Assembly: GCA_009846005.1 (NCBI GenBank)
Contig: VXYL01000025.1
Span: 1 to 44,561 of the forward strand
Source of the DNA: Gammaproteobacteria bacterium
Lineage (GTDB): Bacteria; Pseudomonadota; Gammaproteobacteria; Pseudomonadales; Azotimanducaceae
Direction: 5' to 3'
DNA length: 44,561 nt
The notes under the pieces are model-generated. The model was not told the DNA's origin, did not search any database, and saw nothing but the letters and a program-made list of their open reading frames with translations. Of the stretch, positions 34,420 through 42,867 are shown one piece after another. A program made the position numbers and the translations under genes. Positions within the stretch are counted from its first letter, which is position 1; the number at the start of each line of letters is the position of its first letter.

Positions 34420-34740
34420 CTACGCGCCGGGCGCCCTATAGGGGACGCTCTCGGCGACCGCCTCGTCGATGGTTTCCGGGGTGACGAGCACCGTGATCTT
34501 AAGATCCAGGGCACCCGCCGCGCCAATCGCGAGCGACAACGCCGCCGCCGATTTTTCGTCGGGCAGATCCACGATCAAGTAGAGATCGCAGTCGCCGAAG
34601 GCGTAGTACATCGCCTCCACCGTGCCACCCACCCCCTCAACGGTATGGGTGAGCGCTTTGCGACGTCCCGACCCGCCTTCCTTCAACAATCCCGCGAGAC
34701 CCTGCTGCGTGTAGTTGGCGCGTAGCAAGTACTTGGCCAT
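34420..34740 (-). CDS. GYD-domain protein
   Basis: A 106-residue GYD-domain (dimeric alpha/beta barrel-like) protein: MAKYLLRANYTQQGLAGL, then GRRKALTHTVEGVGGTVEAMYYAFGDCDLYLIVDLPD, the usual family signature. Function of the family is unknown; the fold suggests binding of a small ligand. GGAGTATCCC-like sequence precedes the start on the minus strand (GGAG 6-9 bases upstream). It is 73 bases after the VOC gene and may be the last gene of that minus-strand group. Confidence 0.85.
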   Translation of the reverse strand: MAKYLLRANYTQQGLAGLLKEGGSGRRKALTHTVEGVGGTVEAMYYAFGDCDLYLIVDLPDEKSAAALSLAIGAAGALDLKITVLVTPETIDEAVAESVPYRAPGA

Positions 34741-34813
34741 GGGATACTCCTTCGATGCAACGGCGCGATGATCCTGCCACGCGGGTGGTCAATGCAAGCG
34801 CCCAAAGCACTTA

Positions 34814-35584
34814 TCAGCGCGGGAGCATCGAACCGCCAAGAAACTCCAACCGGCGCCCGTCTGGATCGACGCCCGCCCACCCGTTGGCTTCGGGGTCGAA
34901 GCCCTCCGCTGACAACAGATCACCGTTCGCAACGTCGCCATAGAACCGCAAAAAAGAACCCGGGCTGCGGGACTCGCGAAGTTGCAGGACGAAGTGGATG
35001 GCTCGGTTGCGGGCCGGCGGGGTGACCCACGCACCGCCCAAACCTCGAAACCCGCGGAGCCCGATGGTCTGGTAGAACGCCAAGCTGGCGTCCAGGTCCG
35101 TGACGTCGAGGCAGTACACCAAACGCCCGAGCGAGCCGGCGTCTTGGTCGCGTTTCTCAACCTCGCCTGCTAGTGCGGCCTCGAAGGGTGCCCGCTCGTG
35201 GGGATGGGTGTTGAAGAACAGTTCGTGCCCGTCGGGATCCTGTACGGTGAAATGGCCGCACTCGTTGTCGGGTAGTGGCTTCCCTTCCTCGTCCAAGGTG
35301 AGCGGCTGCTGGTCCGGCATTTCGTTGTATCCCGTGACAACCACCCCAGCGGTCAAAATCTCGTGCATCAACCGGTGGATGTGGGCGCCCCGGAAGTTGA
35401 TCAGGTTCGCGTCCAGGAACGTCATGAAGGTCAGCGCGTAATCGCCGTTCGCCAACGACACGCGCAGTCCGGGGGCGTCCTCGCCGACCGGCCTAAAGCC
35501 AAGACGCCGGTAGAAGGCGACGGTCTCCTCCAGGTGATCCGTCTTCAGGCAGATGCTGTAGAAGCCAAGCGGGCCCATCCGCAC
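34814..35584 (-). CDS. two-domain VOC (glyoxalase/extradiol-like) protein
   Basis: A 256-residue protein with two vicinal-oxygen-chelate modules, about 5-125 (FYSICLKTDHLEETVAFYRRLGF ... VQDPDGHELFFN) and 150-250 (LVYCLDVTDLDASLAFYQTIGL ... VDPDGRRLEFLG). Metal ligands may be His/Glu in the first module (DGHELFF, with His in GHFTVQ), whereas the second lacks an obvious histidine partner and may be structural. Activity could be lyase, isomerase or resistance binding; it cannot be decided by reading. It is 11 bases downstream of the DUF2306 gene. Confidence 0.85.
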   Translation of the reverse strand: MRMGPLGFYSICLKTDHLEETVAFYRRLGFRPVGEDAPGLRVSLANGDYALTFMTFLDANLINFRGAHIHRLMHEILTAGVVVTGYNEMPDQQPLTLDEEGKPLPDNECGHFTVQDPDGHELFFNTHPHERAPFEAALAGEVEKRDQDAGSLGRLVYCLDVTDLDASLAFYQTIGLRGFRGLGGAWVTPPARNRAIHFVLQLRESRSPGSFLRFYGDVANGDLLSAEGFDPEANGWAGVDPDGRRLEFLGGSMLPR

Positions 35585-35595
35585 CCCGGCCTAGA

Positions 35596-35982
35596 TCAGG
35601 TGAAGAGCCAGGTATGCAGCAGCCGTCCCGGCATCAGCGCAAACGTGCCCGCAATCACAATCCCGCCCACATAGACGCCAACCATGTGGTTCCGATGCGC
35701 CCTGATGTTGCGACGCCGGATGCCGTAGATCGCCGCCGGCACACTGACGAGGACCAGCACGCTGAACAGGTGGATGAACCCAAAGTGGTCGAACACGCGC
35801 GGTCCGACTTCCGCTGGCATTGGGAGCGTGACCACCGCCGTGGCAAGAATCAGGACAACGTACACACGACCCCACCGCTTGTGAACCGTCGTGCCCTTGC
35901 GCCGCACGAGTAGGAAGGCACCGATCAAGAAACACGGCACCACGGTGACGAGATGAATGTATGCGAGGTCTAGGTACGACAT
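35596..35982 (-). CDS. DUF2306 membrane protein
   Basis: A 128-residue protein with four predicted membrane helices and the DUF2306 layout (HLVTVVPCFLIGAFLL, KGTTVHKRWGRVYVVLILATAVVTL, FDHFGFIHLFSVLVL, IRAHRNHMVGVYVGGIVIAGTF). The conserved histidines (HKRWGR, FIHLF, AHRNHM) resemble b-type heme ligation but this is not established. It starts the three-gene minus-strand group DUF2306-VOC-GYD, divergent from coaE with a 97-base gap. Confidence 0.82.
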   Translation of the reverse strand: MSYLDLAYIHLVTVVPCFLIGAFLLVRRKGTTVHKRWGRVYVVLILATAVVTLPMPAEVGPRVFDHFGFIHLFSVLVLVSVPAAIYGIRRRNIRAHRNHMVGVYVGGIVIAGTFALMPGRLLHTWLFT

Positions 35983-36079
35983 CGGGGCTGCGGCGAGCGC
36001 GGCGGCAAACCATACTTGGCTAGTACCGTGCCAAGCAAGCCGCTAAGATTGTGAGTTTGCCAAAGGGGCCGGAAGGAAC

Positions 36080-36694
36080 TTGGTCGTTATCGGTTTGACC
36101 GGCGGAATCGCCTCGGGGAAGTCCACCGCCGCGCGCTATCTCGCCGAAAAGGGCGCTCATATGATCGACGCCGACAAGCTCGGGCATCGCGTCTACCAAG
36201 CCGGTCGACCGGCATTCGACAGGGTGGTCGCGGCGTTCGGCGACGACGTGGTTGGCGACGACGGCGAGATCGACCGTCGCGTTTTGGGCGGCAAGGTGTT
36301 CGGTTCGCCCGCACAATTGAAACGGCTCACCGACATCGCGTGGCCGGAGATTCTCGCCATGGCGATCGAGGAGATCGGCAAAGCCCGGGACGATGGCGCT
36401 TCGGTCGTCGTTCTGGAAGCAGCCGTGCTGCTAGAAGCCAACTGGCAATCGGATGTCGACGAGGTCTGGGTCGTCGCCGTGGAACCGGAGATGGCCCTCG
36501 CCCGGGCAACGGCCCGGGACGGCGTTGACGAGGCGGCCGTTCAGGCACGCATCGACGCGCAGCTATCCAATGCCGAGCGCGTGGCGATTGCGGACGTCGT
36601 GATCGACAACGGCGGCAGCGAAGCCGAGTTGTTTTCCAAGCTCGACGCCGAGTGGCACCGCGTGCGGTGCGCGTCGTTGGAGGCCGCGTCTTGA
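36080..36694 (+). CDS. coaE: dephospho-CoA kinase
   Basis: A 204-residue P-loop kinase that phosphorylates the ribose 3'-OH of dephospho-CoA in the last step of coenzyme A synthesis, in the cytoplasm. GLTGGIASGKST at 5-16 is the Walker A region; DADKLGHRVYQ, AWPEI and VVLEAAVLLEANW are CoaE hallmarks. The start is TTG at 36080 with GGAAGGA five bases upstream. Its stop overlaps the PHP gene start (TTGA). In many gammaproteobacteria coaE sits with pilD and zapD; here it is with PHP and MaoC-like genes. Confidence 0.93.
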   Translation: MVVIGLTGGIASGKSTAARYLAEKGAHMIDADKLGHRVYQAGRPAFDRVVAAFGDDVVGDDGEIDRRVLGGKVFGSPAQLKRLTDIAWPEILAMAIEEIGKARDDGASVVVLEAAVLLEANWQSDVDEVWVVAVEPEMALARATARDGVDEAAVQARIDAQLSNAERVAIADVVIDNGGSEAELFSKLDAEWHRVRCASLEAAS

Positions 36695-37320
36695 TCCTCG
36701 ACCTGCACACCCACTCCATCAAGTCCGACGACGGTCGCGCCAAGGTGCAGAACTACTGCCAGTGGATCCGCACCCGGGGCATTCCCATCGACGGGTTCGT
36801 GCTCACCGAGCACCGCCAGTACGACTTCGAGTCCGACTATAGCGGCCTTGCCGAACAGCACGGTCTCGTGATCCTCAAGGGATCGGAGGTGGAAACCGAG
36901 TACGGCCATGTATTGGTGTTCGGGGTCACCGAGCCGCTCTACGACGCGTTCGACTTCACCAGCATCAGCTTGCCCCTCGAAGAGGTCATCGAGCATTGCA
37001 ACGCCAATGACGCCATCGCGGTGCCCTGCCATCCCGGCCGACCCCGCGTCGGCATGTCGGCACATCTCGCCGAGCACGGGATCCCCAAGGGAGTGCGCAT
37101 CGTCGAGATCTACAACGGCGGCAGCCGTGCCGACGAGGACGCGGTTGCCGCACAAATGGCCGAGGACCTCGGCTATCTCGGCATCGGCGGCAGCGATTCG
37201 CACATCGTCAGTCATATCGGGCGGTGCGCCACCGAGTTTCCCGACCCGGTGACGACCGAGGCCGAACTCGTGCAGGCTTTGAGGGCCGAACGGTTCGAGG
37301 CGATTCCAAGACAGCAGTGA
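36691..37320 (+). CDS. PHP-domain metal-dependent phosphoesterase
   Basis: A 209-residue PHP-domain protein. Metal ligands: His6-x-His8 (LDLHTHS), LTEHRQ, KGSEVETEYGHVLVFG, VPCHPGRP and GGSDSHIVSHIG. PHP proteins hydrolyse phosphate esters such as histidinol phosphate, 3',5'-nucleoside bisphosphate or AMP; this one is a stand-alone single domain. TTG at 36691 is preferred: GGAGG is exactly seven bases upstream and the TTGA overlap couples it to coaE. A longer frame from 36652 would overlap coaE by 43 bases. Coupling to coaE suggests a nucleotide or CoA-related substrate (inference). Confidence 0.88.
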   Translation: MILDLHTHSIKSDDGRAKVQNYCQWIRTRGIPIDGFVLTEHRQYDFESDYSGLAEQHGLVILKGSEVETEYGHVLVFGVTEPLYDAFDFTSISLPLEEVIEHCNANDAIAVPCHPGRPRVGMSAHLAEHGIPKGVRIVEIYNGGSRADEDAVAAQMAEDLGYLGIGGSDSHIVSHIGRCATEFPDPVTTEAELVQALRAERFEAIPRQQ

Positions 37321-37342
37321 TTCACCAGGCGACGAGGTAGAC

Positions 37343-37807
37343 GTGGCAGAAGAGGCAGCAGTAGACGAAGATATCCAAGATCTGCGCGAGCGGTTCCTGA
37401 ACCGGGAGTTCGAGGAGGCGACGTTCGAGATCGACGGCTCGCGCTTCGCCGAGTACGCCAAGGTCTGCGGCGAGACCGCGCCGAAGTTCACCGACCCCAG
37501 CCACCCCGACTTCCAAGCGCCGCCGACGTTCGTCTCGACCCTGGTCGGGGGGCGCAACACCCCGCCGGACTTTCCCCGCCTCGGCGGCATGGGCATGGAC
37601 GCCGGCAAGGGGGTGGAGTGGAAGGCACCGGTGCGCGATGGCGTGACCTTGACCGGTCGCAGCCACTTGCACGATATCTACACCAAGACCGGGCGTTCCG
37701 GACGGATGGTGTTCCTGGTCACGCGCATGGAACTCTACGACCAAGACGGTACCCACATCGCCAACGCCGACACCCGAACCGTGATCCGGGAGAGACCACG
37801 TGGCTAA
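37343..37807 (+). CDS. MaoC-like N-terminal hotdog (FAS1-like dehydratase) protein
   Basis: A 154-residue single-hotdog protein of the MaoC_dehydrat_N/FAS1-like dehydratase type: FEIDGSRFAEYAKVCGETAPKFTDPSHPDFQAPPTFVSTLV, then GVEWKAPVRDGVTLTGRSHLHDIYTKTGRSGRMVFLVTRMELYDQDG. In characterised systems such a subunit pairs with a MaoC subunit to form an (R)-specific enoyl hydratase, and the partner gene overlaps here by 8 bases. The usual catalytic Asp and His are absent at the expected place (ETAPKF), normal for the non-catalytic subunit. GTG start with GAGG six bases upstream. Confidence 0.85.
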   Translation: MAEEAAVDEDIQDLRERFLNREFEEATFEIDGSRFAEYAKVCGETAPKFTDPSHPDFQAPPTFVSTLVGGRNTPPDFPRLGGMGMDAGKGVEWKAPVRDGVTLTGRSHLHDIYTKTGRSGRMVFLVTRMELYDQDGTHIANADTRTVIRERPRG

Positions 37808-38222
37808 TTCCACCGTAAAGACCATCGCCGACGTCGAGTTCGGCGGCGAACTGCCGAGCTTCGTGCCGGACACCAGCATCGAAGCGACACGCCGCTTCGG
37901 GAAGTACGTCGGCTGGGGCACACCTCGCTTCACCGATCATGAAGGGGCCCGCAAGGAGGGCCTGCCGGGTGCGATCGTGCCCGGGGTGATGAGCCAGGGG
38001 TTTCTTGGCGCGATGATCCACCGCTGGGCACCGAACGCGGAAATCGTCGCCATCGACACCGTGTTCCGCGCGCCCGTGCAGGTTGACCATCCGCACACCA
38101 TCACCGGCGTCGTCACCGACATCGACGAGGACGAGGGCACCGTGGAGATCGACATCACGATCACCAACGAGGCGGGCGAGACGCGGGTATTCGGGACCGC
38201 TACGGCGAAGCTGCCGACGTAG
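37800..38222 (+). CDS. MaoC-like hotdog protein (putative hydratase subunit)
   Basis: A 140-residue hotdog protein: EATRRFGKYVGWGTPRFTDHEGARKEGLPGAIVPGVMSQGFLGAMI, then VFRAPVQVDHPHTITGVVTDI. It should be the catalytic partner of the preceding protein, making a two-subunit enoyl-CoA hydratase or similar. However the hydratase motif, normally D-x4-H (as in DFNPLH of PhaJ), reads WGTPRF, so both catalytic residues appear replaced. It may use other residues, be a different thioester enzyme, or be a binding protein. GTG start overlaps the upstream stop by 8 bases. It ends the coaE transcript. Confidence 0.82.
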   Translation: MANSTVKTIADVEFGGELPSFVPDTSIEATRRFGKYVGWGTPRFTDHEGARKEGLPGAIVPGVMSQGFLGAMIHRWAPNAEIVAIDTVFRAPVQVDHPHTITGVVTDIDEDEGTVEIDITITNEAGETRVFGTATAKLPT

Positions 38223-38469
38223 CGGCCGCAAACCCGATACGGGTTCTGTTGCCCTCGATAGTCGCACCGTTCTCGGATTCCAAACCAGCAGGCGTCGGAA
38301 TGGTCATCCGGCAGTGTCCCCGCCCGAAGCCGTCGGCGGTATCGCCGAACCCGTCATGGCCACCTTAGGAAGTCGTCGCAGCGGCCGCGCGATTCCGTAC
38401 GCCAGCACATGGGACTGGGTGCGCGTGTGTCCGGAACCCCCCGATTCCGGTCGGTTCTCTTCGGTCGAC
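38223..38469. other. intergenic, no gene recognised
   Basis: About 250 bases follow the MaoC-like gene. An open frame crosses it but is the upstream extension of the antitoxin gene and has no family resemblance. No RNA gene or terminator is evident. The final part leads into the toxin-antitoxin promoter. Confidence 0.4.
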
Positions 38470-38499
38470 TTGAAGACCTTGCAAGCGCTGACGTATAGT
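38470..38499 (+). promoter_or_regulatory. promoter of the toxin-antitoxin module
   Basis: TTGAAG (38470-38475), an 18-base spacer and TATAGT (38494-38499) form a good sigma70-type promoter. The start codon of the antitoxin is 30 bases downstream of the -10. Confidence 0.6.
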
Positions 38500-38518
38500 C
38501 TCTGTCGGCTTATACGTC
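38490..38518. promoter_or_regulatory. inverted-repeat operator over the -10
   Basis: GACGTATA (38490-38497) and TATACGTC (38511-38518) are perfect inverted copies separated by 13 bases, centre to centre 21 bp or two helical turns. The left arm overlaps the -10 and the right arm is just past the transcription start, as expected for autorepression by a ribbon-helix-helix antitoxin or the toxin-antitoxin complex. Confidence 0.7.
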
Positions 38519-38529
38519 TTAGTGGCCCG

Positions 38530-38769
38530 ATGCAAACCAAGCTGACGCTAAGGATGGATGATCGCCTGATCGCGGGCGCGAAGCAGCATGCCGCCCGCGC
38601 TGGGAAGTCGTTGTCGCAGGTCGTGGCGGAGTACTTCCTAGTGTGCATGTCGGGCTCGCAGGGCAGTGTTGACGAGACACCGAGGGTGTCGCGGCTGCGG
38701 GGTTGCCTGAAGGACAAGGGAGTGGCTGAAGCCGACTATCTGAAGTACCTGGAGGACAAGCACAGCTGA
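38530..38769 (+). CDS. DUF6364-like ribbon-helix-helix antitoxin
   Basis: A 79-residue protein. The N-terminus (MQTKLTLRMDDRLIAGAKQHAARAGKSLSQVVAEYF) has the beta-strand, helix, helix pattern of ribbon-helix-helix antitoxins, with the DUF6364-like KLTLxxDxxxIxxAKxxAxxxGxSLSxxVxxYF signature. The C-terminal part (SRLRGCLKDKGVAEADYLKYLEDKHS) should wrap the toxin. The ATG at 38530 is 30 bases after the -10. It should bind the inverted repeat at 38490-38518. The PIN toxin gene starts 17 bases after its stop. Confidence 0.85.
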   Translation: MQTKLTLRMDDRLIAGAKQHAARAGKSLSQVVAEYFLVCMSGSQGSVDETPRVSRLRGCLKDKGVAEADYLKYLEDKHS

Positions 38770-38786
38770 CGGCCCGTGGTCGCGAG

Positions 38787-39209
38787 ATGCGAGTCCTGTT
38801 CGACACTAACGTCCTTGTGGATTTCCTCCTCGATCGCGCACCCCATGCAAAAGGAGCGTCGGACCTCCTCTCCCGCGCCGACCGGGGGGACATCCAAGGT
38901 CTGGCTTGTGCGAATTCGTTCACAACGATCTTCTACCTGGCGAGAAAGGCAGCCGGTGTCGAAGCCGCGCGGTCTTACATGGCGGACCTGCTCGCGCTAC
39001 TGGAGGTTGCGCCTGTGACTCGCACAACTCTAGAAGATGCGGGCGGAAGCGGCGTGCTGGACTACGAAGACGCCGTCGTCTGCGCTGCGGCGAGCCAGGC
39101 AAACGCCGATTGCGTAGTAGCTCGCAACGAAAAGGACTTCGCCAAAGCCCCTCTACCCGTGTATTCGCCTACATCGCTGCTTGCGGCGCTGACGTTCGTC
39201 GACCCCTGA
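38787..39209 (+). CDS. PIN-domain toxin (VapC-like)
   Basis: A 140-residue PIN-domain ribonuclease. The acidic metal site is visible: Asp6 (LFDTNVLVD), Asp92/Asp95 in VLDYEDAVVCAAA, and Asn114...Asp117 (ARNEKDF) in the last motif. VapC-type toxins cleave tRNA or rRNA and halt growth until neutralised by the antitoxin. It pairs with the DUF6364-like gene as a type II module. The intended RNA target cannot be read. Its end faces the copper ATPase gene with a 36-base gap and no visible hairpin. Confidence 0.88.
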   Translation: MRVLFDTNVLVDFLLDRAPHAKGASDLLSRADRGDIQGLACANSFTTIFYLARKAAGVEAARSYMADLLALLEVAPVTRTTLEDAGGSGVLDYEDAVVCAAASQANADCVVARNEKDFAKAPLPVYSPTSLLAALTFVDP

Positions 39210-39245
39210 TGGGTTCCAGCCCGGCAAGGCGGTCCCCGCGTGCTT

Positions 39246-41609
39246 TCACTGCGGTTTCCAGCGTCTAAGCAGCAACGAGTTGGACACGACGCAGACGCTG
39301 GAGAAAGCCATTGCCGCGCCCGCCAGCGTGGGGCTCAGATACCCCAATGCGGCCGCCGGAATGCCGATGACGTTGTAGACGAATGCCCAGAACAGGTTCT
39401 GCTTGATCTTGCGGAAGGTTGCCCGGCTGGCTTCCAACGCCGCCGGGATCAAGGTCGGCGCAGGCCGCATCAAGGTGATGCCGGCGGTTTCCATGGCGAC
39501 GTCGGTTCCCGTGCCGATCGCGAACCCCACGTCGGCCGCCGCGAGCGCCGGGGCGTCGTTGACTCCGTCGCCCACCATGGCCACCCGCTCTCCCGCAGCA
39601 ACCCGCTTCCGCACAAACGCCGCCTTCTCGTCTGGCAGCACCCCGGCATGCGCCTCATCGACGCCGACTTCCGCGGCTAGTGGCCAGACCGCCGACGCGG
39701 CGTCTCCGGACAGGATCACCGGGCGCACCCCCATGGTCTTGAGGCGCCGGATGGCGGTTTGGGCTTCGGGGCGCACGGCGTCGCGACAGAGCAAGGCTCC
39801 GCGTACACCATCGCCGTCCGCCACCCAAACAACCGTACCGCCCTTTCGCGAACCCCATTCGAGGTCGGGCGGTGTCCCGCTGCCCGATACGAACTCGCGG
39901 TTCCCGGCGCGAATCTCCAGGCCGTTCACGCAACCGCTGACACCTTGGCCAACGTGGTTGCGGAAGTCGCTTGCGGGTTTGGAATCGATGCCAAGATCCG
40001 CAGCGTGGTCCACGACGGCCTTCGCCAAGGGATGTTCGCTCGCGCTTTGCACCGCTGCTGCCAAAGCAAGCAACTCGTCCTCGGTACCGCGCAGAACGCG
40101 CACGTCCTCGACACGCGGTCTGCCGAGGGTGAGTGTTCCCGTCTTGTCGAACACCACCGTCGACAGTGTCGGCGCGTGCTCCAAGGTGTCCACGTCCTTG
40201 ATCAGAATGCCGGCCCGGGCGGCGGACCCGGTCCCGGTCATGATTGCGGTTGGCGTGGCGAGGCCGAGGGCGCACGGGCAAGCGATGACGAGCACCGACA
40301 CAGCGGCAATCAGCGACGCTTCGAAGCCCCCCGTAACCAAGAGCCAGGCCACGAACGTCATGGCCGCGATGCCGACAACGATGGGTACGAAAACCCGGCT
40401 GACCCGGTCCACAAGGCGCTGAACCCGGGCCTTGCCGCTTTGCGCGGCCTCGACGAGACGGACGATCCGGGCCAACGTGCTGTCCTCGCCCACGGCCGTG
40501 GCGCGCACCTCGAGATAGCCGACGGTATTGACAGCGCCGCCGGTCACCGTGTCCCCGAGGGCCTTGGCGACTGGTACGCTTTCGCCCGTCAACAAGGACT
40601 CGTCCACTTCGCTCATCCCGGCGATCACGTCGCCATCCACGGGGATGCGTTCGCCGGGGCGAACGACCACAACATCGCCGCGGGCGACCCGAGTCACCGC
40701 AAGTTCGTCCTCACTGCCGTCCGGCCGGCGAACACGCGCTGTCCGGGGACGCAGATCCATCAACTGGCGGATTGCGCTGGTGGTCGCCCGTTTGGCCCGG
40801 GACTCCAGGTATTTGCCGAGCAGGACCAACGTGATGATCACGGCGGAGGCTTCGAAGTAGAGTTGGCCGTCCGCGGCTGGTCCCAGGGTCAGCAGGAGGT
40901 ACCAGCTGTAGACATAGGCCGCCGTGGTGCCCATGACGATCAGTACGTCCATGTTGGCGCCGCCGCTGCGCAACGCGCTGTAGGCGGCCTTGTAGAACCG
41001 CGCGCCGATCAGAAACTGGATCGGCGTCGCCAGCAGCACTTCGGCGGCTGGCATGAGATGGATTTCGTCGTAGCCGAAGGCCGCGAACACCATGCCGATG
41101 ACCATGGGCAAGGTGAGTGCCGCAGCGACGAGCACGGTGCGGCGTTCCGCGTCTATGCGTTCTTCGCGGTCTGTCGTGTCCTCGGCAACCTCAACGACGA
41201 GACGGTAGCCCGCTTTGTCGACCCGATCCGCGAGTGCGTCTGCCGTGACACAGCCGGAGGCGGTCGTTACCGTGGCACGTTCCAACGCGAGGTTGACGTC
41301 TGCGTCCACAACCCCTGGCTCGCCGAGGAGGACTTTCTCCACGCGCGCCGAACAGCCCGCACAGGTCATCCCTTGCACCGGGAACGTTAGGCGCTCGGTG
41401 GGCACGTCGAACCCGGTCCGGGCGACGACGTCGGTCAACGTCGCCGCGTCCGTCGCCGCGCCATCGAAGGAGACTGTTGCACGTTCAAGGGCCAGGTTCA
41501 CGTTGGCTTGCACCACACCCGGTGCCTGCACGAGGGCCTTCTCGAGACGCGCGACACACGCGCCACAGGTCATTCCCTCGATGGGCAGGTCGAGCGTTCG
41601 CGCAGCCAT
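39246..41609 (-). CDS. copA: Cu(+)-exporting P1B-type ATPase
   Basis: A 787-residue P-type ATPase that pumps Cu(I) out of the cytoplasm. Two heavy-metal-binding domains carry Cys15-x2-Cys18 (MTCGAC) and Cys83-x2-Cys86 (MTCAGC). The TGES actuator loop is at 341-344, the transmembrane CPC at 444-446 (P1B-1 signature), the phosphorylated Asp488 in DKTGTLT, and SEHPLAKAV and [10 protein letters not shown] follow. Start ATG 41609 overlaps the stop of the cytochrome oxidase subunit III gene (TGATG), so translation is coupled. An upstream longer frame is not supported. It may load copper for the oxidase or simply detoxify. It is last in the minus-strand cassette. Confidence 0.94.
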   Translation of the reverse strand: MAARTLDLPIEGMTCGACVARLEKALVQAPGVVQANVNLALERATVSFDGAATDAATLTDVVARTGFDVPTERLTFPVQGMTCAGCSARVEKVLLGEPGVVDADVNLALERATVTTASGCVTADALADRVDKAGYRLVVEVAEDTTDREERIDAERRTVLVAAALTLPMVIGMVFAAFGYDEIHLMPAAEVLLATPIQFLIGARFYKAAYSALRSGGANMDVLIVMGTTAAYVYSWYLLLTLGPAADGQLYFEASAVIITLVLLGKYLESRAKRATTSAIRQLMDLRPRTARVRRPDGSEDELAVTRVARGDVVVVRPGERIPVDGDVIAGMSEVDESLLTGESVPVAKALGDTVTGGAVNTVGYLEVRATAVGEDSTLARIVRLVEAAQSGKARVQRLVDRVSRVFVPIVVGIAAMTFVAWLLVTGGFEASLIAAVSVLVIACPCALGLATPTAIMTGTGSAARAGILIKDVDTLEHAPTLSTVVFDKTGTLTLGRPRVEDVRVLRGTEDELLALAAAVQSASEHPLAKAVVDHAADLGIDSKPASDFRNHVGQGVSGCVNGLEIRAGNREFVSGSGTPPDLEWGSRKGGTVVWVADGDGVRGALLCRDAVRPEAQTAIRRLKTMGVRPVILSGDAASAVWPLAAEVGVDEAHAGVLPDEKAAFVRKRVAAGERVAMVGDGVNDAPALAAADVGFAIGTGTDVAMETAGITLMRPAPTLIPAALEASRATFRKIKQNLFWAFVYNVIGIPAAALGYLSPTLAGAAMAFSSVCVVSNSLLLRRWKPQ

Positions 41610-42247
41610 CAGGTGTTCACGAACAGCGCGAGAATCCCCAACCAGATGAGCAATAGGAAATGCCAGTACAGAGCGCAGAGGTCGATGCTCCGCGCCAACG
41701 GCGCCGGATTGTCGTTCGCGGCGGGAAATCGCCGTGCCGCCCGCGCCCAGGCCACGAGACCGCCTAGCAGGTGGACACCGTGTACGCCGGTAATCAGGTA
41801 GAAGAACGCACTCGCCGGGTTCGCATAGGCGTAGTAGCCAAGTCCGAGCATTTGGTTCCACACCACCAGTTGCAGCGCGAGAAATACCAGGGTGACGGCG
41901 CCAGCAGCGAAGAAGGCGAGCTTAGCGGTGCTCGTGTCACGACGCTTCGATGCACGCCGCGCCAATTCGAAGGCGAGACTCGCAAGGCCAAGCACCACGG
42001 TGTTGAACCACAAGAGCGGCGGTTCGGGTACAGGCACCCAGTCCGACGCTTCCCCCGCGAGTTCCACGGGGTCGAGGCGCATGTGGTAGGCCGCGAAGAA
42101 CAGGAAGAACAGGATGCCGACGATGGCGAGGAAGCAAACGAGCGCCACTTTCTGGTTCGCAGCCGAGTACGACGCCGTGCGCAATTCCACGACGTTGCTC
42201 TCGTCGGGGATCCACGGCTTCTGGGCCAACGTCTTGAAGATGTTCAT
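41609..42247 (-). CDS. heme-copper oxidase subunit III
   Basis: A 212-residue membrane protein with about five helices and subunit III hallmarks: [68 protein letters not shown], and a final [21 protein letters not shown] with the WHF motif. It belongs to the short, bacterial (CtaE/CyoC-like) type. No subunit I or II gene is in the window, so it is an orphan here; those may be elsewhere. The ATG at 42247 begins [12 protein letters not shown]; a longer frame upstream is unsupported. It is 95 bases after the anchor-protein gene and coupled to copA. Confidence 0.88.
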   Translation of the reverse strand: MNIFKTLAQKPWIPDESNVVELRTASYSAANQKVALVCFLAIVGILFFLFFAAYHMRLDPVELAGEASDWVPVPEPPLLWFNTVVLGLASLAFELARRASKRRDTSTAKLAFFAAGAVTLVFLALQLVVWNQMLGLGYYAYANPASAFFYLITGVHGVHLLGGLVAWARAARRFPAANDNPAPLARSIDLCALYWHFLLLIWLGILALFVNT

Positions 42248-42342
42248 AGCCGTGATTCTACGCCGATCAGCATCCTTGGTTGCTCCGGGACCGGTCGGAG
42301 CGGCAATGGTGCGTGGGCCCGTACGATGAAAGTGGGTGCGGG

Positions 42343-42867
42343 CTAAGGCAATTCCAAGGGTTGCGCCGTGCCGTCGTGGTAGCGAGTCGCACCCGTCACG
42401 AAACCCGTCGTGCGCACGCGTACCGTCACCGTCGTCGCGCCTCGATTCTCCCAGAACCAACCGTGGATTCCGGCGAACCGGGCGACATAGGTCCCGGCGT
42501 CGGAGGTGTCTCGGCCCTGGGCGAATCCCTCGGCAACACCGGGCTCTGCACCCTCGGGTTCCGCATGCACGTCGAACACCACTTCGCCGGTCGCTTCCCA
42601 GGCGTACACGAACCCATCGCCGGCGGCGAGATCGTATTTGAGCTCCACCGACTCGAATGGCGCGAGTTCGAACTCGCGGAGGTCCCGAACGAGATCGACA
42701 TCCGTGCGATGCAGGTCTTGGGGAGGACTCCCCCCGAGGCCCGTGAGTCCCAAGGCGCCGCCGACGCCGGTGGGGTCGATTCCAAACTCCGCGGGCAGGA
42801 CGAAGGCGACGAAGACCGCCGTCGCAACCGCGAACGCCGATGCCGTAGCGAGGAGAACGCGTTTCAC
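42343..42867 (-). CDS. single-pass membrane anchor protein (HupE-associated)
   Basis: A 174-residue protein with one N-terminal helix (LLATASAFAVATAVFVAFVLPAEF) followed by the segment YGIDPTG-like FGIDPTGVGGALGLTGLGG and an exported beta-rich domain (VELKYDLAAGDGFVYAWEATGEVVFDVHAEP, GIHGWFWENRGATTVTVRVRTTGF). This pattern matches a poorly characterised anchor protein often encoded next to HupE/UreJ-like genes. Function unknown; the C-terminal domain may cap a quinoprotein- or metal-related complex (guess). The GTG at 42867 overlaps the HupE stop (GTGA). A longer frame runs antisense-like through HupE and is rejected. Confidence 0.75.
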   Translation of the reverse strand: MKRVLLATASAFAVATAVFVAFVLPAEFGIDPTGVGGALGLTGLGGSPPQDLHRTDVDLVRDLREFELAPFESVELKYDLAAGDGFVYAWEATGEVVFDVHAEPEGAEPGVAEGFAQGRDTSDAGTYVARFAGIHGWFWENRGATTVTVRVRTTGFVTGATRYHDGTAQPLELP

